Assembly (NCBI GenBank): GCA_933228895.1 | Contig: OW121857.1 | Location: 9,672,001 to 9,736,000 of the forward strand | From: Platycnemis pennipes | Taxonomy: Eukaryota > Arthropoda > Insecta > Odonata > Platycnemididae | Direction of reading: 5' to 3' | Length of the DNA: 64,000 nucleotides | Shown here: positions 57,169-64,000 of the stretch, in pieces | Position numbering within the stretch: position 1 is the stretch's first letter | How the letters are laid out: each line of letters begins with the position of its first letter | Notes under the pieces: model-generated | What the model was told of the DNA's origin: nothing | The model's input: only the letters and a program-made list of their open reading frames with translations | Database searches by the model: none | Translations under genes and position numbers: made by a program

Positions 57169-57430
57169 CGGCACGTAGCCAGGGGGGGGTTTCTGGTGCT
57201 TCAGCCCCCCCCCCCTCCGAAGTTTTTTCCCAATAATTTTGTTGTTCTGATTTTAGCAGATAACTTTACCAGTGAGAAGAGTTAAGTATGGGCACTATAA
57301 AAGTAAATACCAAGCACTGAAAATTAGGGGAAGAGATTTTTAACATGTCGACACCGAATTGGCAAGGCTGATTTGTTTCAAGTTACGCAAGACTTAGCCC
57401 CCCGGAAGCAAATTTCTGGCTACGTGCCTG
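57169..57430. mobile_element. CACGTAGCCAG-end element, short copy with 9-bp duplication
   Basis: CGGCACGTAGCCAGG at the left and CTGGCTACGTGCCTG at the right; perfect 9-bp flanks CCTGGCACC (57160-57168 and 57431-57439). Inserted 11 bp beyond an E element. Confidence 0.85.
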
Positions 57431-57439
57431 CCTGGCACC

Positions 57440-58168
57440 TAAAGAGTTTTCCCAATAGCTCATGAATTGAAAACTGTGCAGTTATCCTCCGACATTCCGA
57501 AAAGGAAGGATATTGAAAAATCGGTCAATTAAAAGAAAAATCCACGGTAAAAAAAAGGCAAAGAAACTAAAAACATCGGGTCATCAAGGACTGGAAAAAT
57601 GTAATAAGCGCTTTCCGCCGGTTGAATTAAGAGAACAAGCAAAGCAGCCGGAATATATGTAAAAGGAGTAGCCAATATGAATACCCAGTGAAGAGCTGTA
57701 CCAATACCTACTAATCTATCTCTGATATAGAATCATCGGCGAATATTAATGTGGGTTGATTAGGCCCTATGGACATCACTAATATCATCTCCCAGTTATT
57801 ACTAATGATATCTTTTGGGCAATTTCGTCCACGGAAATACTAAGGGATAGGCCATACTCATGTAATGAGCTATAACCAGAATGAGAGGCAATAAATAGGG
57901 AATAACATTAATTTTATTGGTTTCCATACAAAGGCTCGAAAAATATTTTCCACGCAATGTCGATCCTTCCTCATTTATCGACTCATCGCCCGCTCTTGGA
58001 AAACGAAGGAAATGACCAGTCTTCGTCGATAACCGCCACTAATGATAGCCGGTAAAAGGAAATATATCAGAAATACGTGGTTTTCATCGACTAGGTATGG
58101 ACCGAGAAAAACAGAGAGCCTATAATGTATTTCCACAATTTTCTCAGCTCCTTTGTGAGTTCCTTGGT
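57440..58168. other. No gene recognised
   Basis: AT-rich, unassigned. Confidence 0.4.
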
Positions 58169-58711
58169 AATGGGGGATTTTACTCGGAACCGAACTATCT
58201 AACTATTTTGTACACAAAAAAGTTAGATGGAAACGAAAAAAGAAATTCAGTGAAAAAATTAATCTTCTAACCACAACCATTCACTCATAAGACAAAAATT
58301 AAAATAAGCAAAAGGTGACGCCCACCGAAAAAGCTGCTGTGATATCATTGACGTCATTTTCCTCCCGTCCTTGACTGCTCTTATGGGAAGGGAAGGGAGT
58401 GGAGGGGTGTTCTCGGAAGGTCTGCTCGCACAGATCCTGTCGCAATCGCTCCCATTGGGAGAGCCAGCTGTTTCCCCCCCCTTTGCGATAAGGCGAAGTA
58501 GCTTCTCGGGCTCAGTTGTGATTGGACGAAGTCGATATACGTCAGAGGTTGCACCACACCCACTTTTCCCAAAGGGTTAAATAAATCAGTTTTTCGCCAC
58601 TTATAACTCGAGAAATAATTGACGGATCAAAAAACGGAAAAATACGGATCTTTTTATTTTACAAAGTCTATCATATTCAGCAATAAAAGAAATATGGTAA
58701 ACGACCGCATT
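58169..58711 (+). mobile_element. MITE family C, copy 6
   Basis: AATGGGGGATTTTACTCGGA to GGTAAACGACCGCATT, full length and close to copy 4. Confidence 0.86.
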
Positions 58712-59363
58712 TGGCTGGTTTTTCACCTTCAGTGGCTAGTTTCAAACATTTTTCACCTATTGTAACAGTTAAAGAGTCCTTTGGAGGAATGGCAATGAGC
58801 TGTTGAATCAACACGTTATATTCTTTGCTCAAATAACAAAGGGGTTAAAAATAAACGACTGACGCATAAATAAATTGTCCTCGGCCATTTGCTGAGTCCA
58901 TAAAGTCAGCTGAAAGTCCACCTTTTAGCGAGAAGAAGATCTCGAGAAATAATCTAGACTGTTGGTCGACTCCCGGCACAAGAATTACAAACGCCCGGCG
59001 GAGAAAAAACGCAGAGGGGAATTAATAGGGATTAAAAGGGGAGTCCGAGAGAGAGAGATTAACGAGGATCGCATGGGGAAAAGCTGAAAGGGAGCCAGAA
59101 AAAAACTTGGGCCGAATCACGCCAAAATTAAAGAAAATAATTTAGCCAAATCGAGTTGAAATATAGAGCTGGATGAAACCACGACGATGAAAAATTGGGA
59201 AATTCTCTCAGCGGATCAACAAGAGGGCTCCTGGATCGCTGACATGCACGTGAAATACGCCAGTCCGAACCTGAAATCCGTTTCATTCTCGATTGACCGC
59301 ATTGATCATCGGTTCAGGGACGATAGACTAGAACCAAGGCAGCAAACGACAACTTCGCAATGC
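58712..59363. other. No gene recognised
   Basis: Unassigned DNA between two MITEs. The open frame starting at 59187 runs into element K and is not credible. Confidence 0.4.
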
Positions 59364-60112
59364 AATGGGGAACATGCACTATTTTTTATAACTCTTTGAA
59401 TGTGGAGTTTATTAGTTAAAATGTGCTTGGCGAAAATATTGCTGAAGAATTAAGTTGCGTTACAAAGATATTACTCATTGAAAATTGTTATTTTTCGGCA
59501 GCTTAAAAACACGACGTCACGGCACGGTATCACTAAGGGCGTTGTTTATCTGTTTATGCGTGGAGGTAAGTTGTTAAATGAATACTTGGCGATAACGTAT
59601 GTATTTATCTCATTTCTTTAATGCAATAAACGATTGTATTTCGATTTTTTATTTACGTAGCATGGATGGTAACGAGCAAACCGACCATTAATTATATAAT
59701 GCCTTTTTAATGCCCATTAATTTCTGCTACGTCTATCCAATCGCTGGTTTTTTTTAAGAACGCCACCATAATGGAGTCAACCACGGGAAATTGTCGGAAT
59801 GTGCTTTTTTAAAGTATCTTTTCAGTCATCGTTTGGCTCGAGAAACGGCTGAAACACTCAAAACAATATATTCACTTCGTTTTCTTTTAAATATAAATGT
59901 CTATCTCTGTAGCAATATGGAACCTATACCGTGCAGTGACGTCAGAAGGCGTTTCAGGTCACGTGACTTTCGTCGATTTTCGGGAACATTTTAATATCTA
60001 AAATAATATTGGTGGTGGGCGAAGAAAAATTTGGCTTATTATTTAAATTGGCGAGAAAATTTCGCATCAAGCATTAATCTTCGAGAAACAAATATCATGC
60101 ATATTCCCCATT
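59364..60112 (+). mobile_element. MITE family K, full copy
   Basis: AATGGGGAACATGCACTATT to ATGCATATTCCCCATT. About 750 bp; inverted relative to 32569-33281. Contains GTGACGTCA-like and GGTCACGTGAC sites. No transposase. Confidence 0.84.
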
Positions 60113-60242
60113 GACATACACCGCTCTCCATTGCGAATAAGTTTAGTGTCGATGCGACTCAGAGAGACAATCATCCGAAGGCAACGTGATACGCTCTCTT
60201 AAGACACTATTCGTAAATAGGCTGAGGATTTTTAAAATTTCT

Positions 60243-60490
60243 ATGTGAAAATTTCAGGACACATCATTTTTTGGCCCTTCTATCGATTGGCAATAAAATA
60301 ATGATGTCTTTCTATCATACTGTATTTGAAGAACAAAGAAGTTGAAAATCAGCTTTTTTGAAAATCAGCCATTTTATACGTGACCATACGGCATGGCATG
60401 GGTCTTGATATAAAATTTGCAGATTAATAACGTAAAGAGAAATGTCGTTTACGAAAGCGTAATTGAAATTTACGGGAGACAAATTCAAAT
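60243..60490 (-). mobile_element. TTAA-type family F, internal fragment
   Basis: GAAAATTTCAGGACACATCA through TTTGCAGATTAATAACGTAA, the complement of about 63340-63520. Both termini are missing. Confidence 0.65.
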
Positions 60491-60957
60491 TACTCTCTTC
60501 GGCTTAAAGTGACAAAATATTAAACTAATAAGATTGAATAATCGAGTTGAAATTAACACCTTCAGTCCACTTGGCAAAATCTAGTCAGTAGTTTAGAATG
60601 AATTATGCAAAAGACTAAACAAGAAGGCAGCCGCGTCTACCGCGGTTTTTAAGGTTGACATTCAACGCAATATTAATGCCAAAGACATCACTCAATCCAT
60701 AGAACCCCTTCAAGATTCACCGACAATGATCATTACTGCACATAGATTTCTTGGTATTTGTTACTTACGTTAATTAAGACGTCTTTTCTGATTGAATTAT
60801 AAAGCGAACGTAGAGATAATAACGTAGCCGATTGTTGGACTGATGTGCAGCGAATGAGAAAGAAAGGTCGCCCATCCTATTTAAATTATTGAAGGCATTT
60901 CTGGGTGTACCCCACAAGAATAGAGTACGTATGTAGCATTTGAAAAAACAATCTTTA

Positions 60958-61698
60958 TAGGCCGTTTTACGCGGTCATTGAAACTGCGCAAGTTCATGTT
61001 GATTCCGTTTGAGCAGTCGTCTGCGAAAGTCCGTGATGTCGTAAAAATTGCGAGGACGCTTGCTTGACAGCTTTACTCGGTGCAATCTTCGGTGCATTAT
61101 GTCAGTATTACAATGTACCATTCAGTAGCGGTAATACCGTCAATATATCGCATAACGTCAAGATCTGTTAAGTAGCAATTAATTGGACGTGAAAGATGCC
61201 ATAAATTACCACCACTTTAAAATATGTTTTAAGCCATAGTCTAAACATAATAGTGGAGATCCTAGTCCCGTATACTTAGCCCAAAATTTGCACCACGAAC
61301 GAACGGATGTGGGCCAAGGTAACAGGTTCTTCCTTTACGCACGAAATTTAAGCTTCCACGTGATTAATCGCCCAGCTCATCATTATTGCACTGTATTCAC
61401 TACCTAAGGAGTTGAGTGCAAACAAAAACACCCAACTCAATCGTCAACAACCTATTTCGTTGCTAGAATTCCCCAGAAAGTTCGTTGCCGCTACATCTGC
61501 ACCATCTATCGAGAGAAATTAACTTCAAACTTGCGCGAACACGTATCAGATTAGAACATGTTCTAATTTGCTCGCAAGCGTTCGCGCAGTGGCGCTGCCA
61601 AGTCCTCGCAAGTCGTCGCTTTACACGGCGCAATATTTCTTGCGCAACTGTTCTCGCAACAGCCTGCGCAGTATCAATGACCGCGTAAAACGGCCTTT
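60958..61698. mobile_element. TIR element (GGCCGTTTTACGCGGTCA ends)
   Basis: TAGGCCGTTTTACGCGGTCA at 60958 and the complement at 61674-61698 form about 26-bp TIRs, with further inward similarity (CTGCGCAAG). The right TIR is duplicated at 61832-61860 around an A2 fragment. The interior has GCGCAA/TTGCGC phrases and the 18-bp palindrome ATTAGAACATGTTCTAAT at 61551. No transposase. Confidence 0.7.
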
Positions 61699-61831
61699 AC
61701 ACCAACATGCAACCACCTATGCTATGGATTGAATCACTCCTATTGGGCATATTTATTCGCTATTCATATCCCTAATTGTATGTACGAGGAAAAAAGGACA
61801 TTTTGAATCTGTCAGTTCGGCAATCAATTTC
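61698..61831 (-). mobile_element. A2 internal fragment lacking both ends
   Basis: Matches the A2 region from ACCAACATGCAACCACC to the ATTTTGAATCTGTCAGTTCG block but has neither the hairpin/tail nor the upstream coding part. Flanked by a 29-bp duplication (61669-61697 and 61832-61860). Confidence 0.8.
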
Positions 61832-61860
61832 GCAGCATCAATGACCGCGTAAAACGGCCT

Positions 61861-62763
61861 CATGAAACCAAGCATTAAACAAATGGAACCCTAGATTGGA
61901 GGCGGAAAAGCAGCACCAAATAGTAGTTCGTTCGCGACTGTGCTGCTCCACTCGGGGATCGCCGAAACGAGAGACAGACGCACGTTTCCGAAGTTTTGCG
62001 AATGACTTCCGCGTCGCTTCCCTCACGGGCGTAATTAGCCGCGAAGCCGCTCCCCAAACGGGACGTGCGGTAATTGATGCCTTTTGGGAACTCCCCAGCC
62101 GGATAACGACCGACGAACAACGCTTTTAATGCGAAAATATGGATGGGAGGGTCCCACGTTTTTTGGGCGTGCCCACGGCCGATCATTACAAAAAAATTCC
62201 AAAGCCACGCGCGTTAAATACCTTATTTACTTCTTCTGGTCACTGGGGTATACCTCCACGTGATCACGGCAGCGTTACGCCACGACACGGCAAATGAAAA
62301 ACAATGCTATATTTCAACTCGGGGCGCGAAGGACATTTTTTTTTATCAACTCCCAAACTTTATCACCGGAGGGGGATTTTTGGTGGAATGCCTAAGTTCT
62401 CGGAGGTAAAATCAAGAGAGAGAGGGGGAAATGGAGGCTAGAGAAGAATATAGAATAGACTCTGTGCTCGCCGTAAATCTCCAGGTCGCGCCTTGCCAAA
62501 ATGTAAAAGAGGACAGTGGGAGGCTGCAGGGTTGAAGGCCCATGGCCCCATGAATTCTGACGAAGGCGGAGAAGGTGAAAGGAGTGATTCTTTCTCATAT
62601 CGAGGGAGGGGGGAGAGAATCCGCGGAAACGTTCTGTTTAACGGAGACTAGCCATTCATCTGGCGAGGAGGAAAGAGGGAAAAAAAATCCCTGCTCTCCA
62701 GAAGATGGGAGTCTGGGAGAAAAAAAGAAGACAAAAGGAAGAAGATCGCGGAGGGGAGGTGTT
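61861..62763. other. No gene recognised
   Basis: GC-richer (61900-62180), then purine-rich (62390-62760). Frames of 65-109 codons without recognisable domains. Confidence 0.4.
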
Positions 62764-62908
62764 TACATCTACATCTACGCGATTCCCTGCAAGCCTCCGA
62801 GAGGGTGTGTGGCAGGGGGTGAAGACACCAAGCATGCACTACTGACATGCAAACAAATTACTATAGGGTCTCATGCAATTAGATTGTTTGTATACACATG
62901 CTAATTAA
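62764..62908 (-). mobile_element. Subfamily A1 copy at window edge, 3' part
   Basis: Tail TACATCTACATCTACGCG, hairpin and the first 3' UTR segment, broken at TTAA 62905-62908 by an F element and resuming at 63562. Confidence 0.82.
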
Positions 62909-63561
62909 GAAGGTTCCACCGTGACTCCGCGATTCAAACTCCCGTAAAAGAGCCATTTAATTTAATGAATAAAAACCGGCCATAAAAACACCTGTATGGA
63001 AAATCATCTATAGGGTGATAACGCATGCACAATAATTGTATGAATATGCTATTTTATAGCGCTTTTTAGCTGCATTCTATTTTTTATGAAGTACCTTGGT
63101 AAGGTACATTCCTTAATTAGGTTACTAAATAAGCTTGTAAGCACGTTCCGTCAGAAGTACCGTTGCCAATGATAACAACATACTGCAACGCCACTTCCAT
63201 GTAACTAAGGCTTTTCTGATTTTTTTCGAGCAAACATTTATTAATATCAATTAAACAAGTGTGGTAAGACGAGAACGTAATTGCAATGCTAAATTCTACA
63301 TAAAATTGCGAATCTTACATTAGTTTTTTGTCAAAACGATATTTCTCTTTACATTATTAATCTGCAAATTTTACTGCAAGAGCCATGCTCTGTCGTATAG
63401 CCACGTATAAAATATCTGATTTTCAACGTCTTTTTCCTTGAAATATATTATGGAAAGGCCAAATTATTTTATTACCAATCGGTAGAGGGGCTAAAAAATG
63501 ATGTGTCCTGAAATTGTCACAAAAATGACATCTACTTCGTAATTCGGTGGAGCCTCCTTAA
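62905..63561. mobile_element. TTAA-type element family F, full copy inside A1
   Basis: TTAAGAAGGTTCCACCG at the left; the complement of the right end is TTAAGGAGGCTCCACCG (17-bp TIR). TTAA flanks both ends, and the interrupted A1 sequence has TTTAAGGGG at exactly this point in uninterrupted copies (for example near 38391). About 650 bp, no transposase. Confidence 0.85.
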
Positions 63562-64000
63562 GGGATTGGTTGTTAATATATGCAAATCATGCACTACAGA
63601 CTACTCTAAAATATTTCACCTACCTATCCCTCTGCTATGCTGCCTATTCTGCTCTCTTATAGTGCGGGGGAAAAATGACATTTTGAATCTATCGGTACGA
63701 CAATCTATCTCCCTAATCTTATTTATCTGGTCGAATCTAGCATAATACACTGATGTTTTTATATATGCCTAACATCTTCCGTAAAGCTGTGCGATTTAAA
63801 TTTATGCAAGAGATTTAATCTGTACTTTAACCTACGCTCTGATAATGATTCCCACCCTAATTCTTGTATTACTTTTGAAACACTACTCAACCTATCGTAA
63901 CACCTTTTAACGAACATAGCTACTATAACTGCATACTGTCTAGTTCTCTGATCAAACCTAATTCATAAGGATCCCATACACTGGCTTTATACTCAAGGTG
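63562..64000 (-). mobile_element. Subfamily A1 copy at window edge, coding part
   Basis: Resumes the A1 copy: 3' UTR from GGGATTGGTTGTTAATA, then on the minus strand the FKMSFFPRT, KINKIREIDCRTD, RLKYRLNLL, QRR and IRELDSMQL blocks, leaving the window still inside the ORF at about the HLEY position. Several indels. Confidence 0.83.

Noticed and set aside
58371..58580. Recurring short frame in family C copies as a conserved small gene
   Set aside because: Present only because the MITE is multi-copy; start codons and ends differ between copies and both strands are open.
61551..61568. 18-bp palindrome ATTAGAACATGTTCTAAT as a steroid-receptor site
   Set aside because: It has no 3-bp spacer between half-sites and lies inside a TIR element; no regulatory context.

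Overview
This window looks like accessory, non-coding DNA from an arthropod nuclear genome (insect or chelicerate; the species cannot be fixed from sequence alone). It is AT-rich with GC-rich patches. No long open frame resembles a host protein, and there are no bacterial-style operons. Almost everything recognisable is a transposon remnant. No intact host gene, rRNA or CRISPR array could be supported.

The dominant repeat is a CR1/L2-group non-LTR retrotransposon, here called family A, with subfamilies A1, A2, A3 and A4. It is present as about 17 5'-truncated copies in both orientations: 1081-1745, 4077-4610, 6189-6880, 8244-9352, 10529-11787, 12440-13271, 16484-17021, 20637-21152, 22784-23342, 25368-25870, 36080-36503, 38249-38500, 44706-45036, 61698-61831 and 62764-64000. 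Most keep the C-terminal part of the reverse transcriptase ORF. All complete 3' ends carry a conserved hairpin and a short (GATGTA)n tail. RTE-like remnants (21750-22106, 31318-31396, 50222-50755), other LINE remnants (11787-12429, 38625-38775, 54598-55204) and many TIR elements fill much of the rest.

The TIR elements include a PIF/Harbinger element with TTA duplications and a HARBI1-like N-terminus (5958-7516). There are hAT-like elements with 8-bp duplications (14897-15672, 21381-22323, 47484-48133) and a family with CACGTAGCCAG ends and 9-bp duplications (49192-49632, 57169-57430). Piggybac-like TTAA elements form two families (18634-19375, 50954-51691, 56412-57148, 62905-63561). A six-copy MITE family has AATGGGG ends (24550-58711).

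The most interesting system is a set of five small foldback insertions (26320-26529, 35856-36061, 38902-39087, 41064-41249, 54611-54828). Each is 186-218 bp and flanked by a 12-14 bp direct repeat. Each carries a short tail resembling TTCCACAAAGTCACGAC and an inverted repeat built around a hammerhead-ribozyme-like core (CTGATGA ... GAAAC). They look like solo, folded-back termini of Penelope-like retroelements, or retrozyme-like derivatives. For two of them the pre-insertion site can be read from surrounding sequence.

The nesting is informative. One A1 copy is bracketed by a 134-bp direct duplication and abuts the tail of an older A3 copy. An A2 copy sits inside the tail repeat of an A1 copy. 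A TTAA element splits the A1 copy at the right edge of the window.
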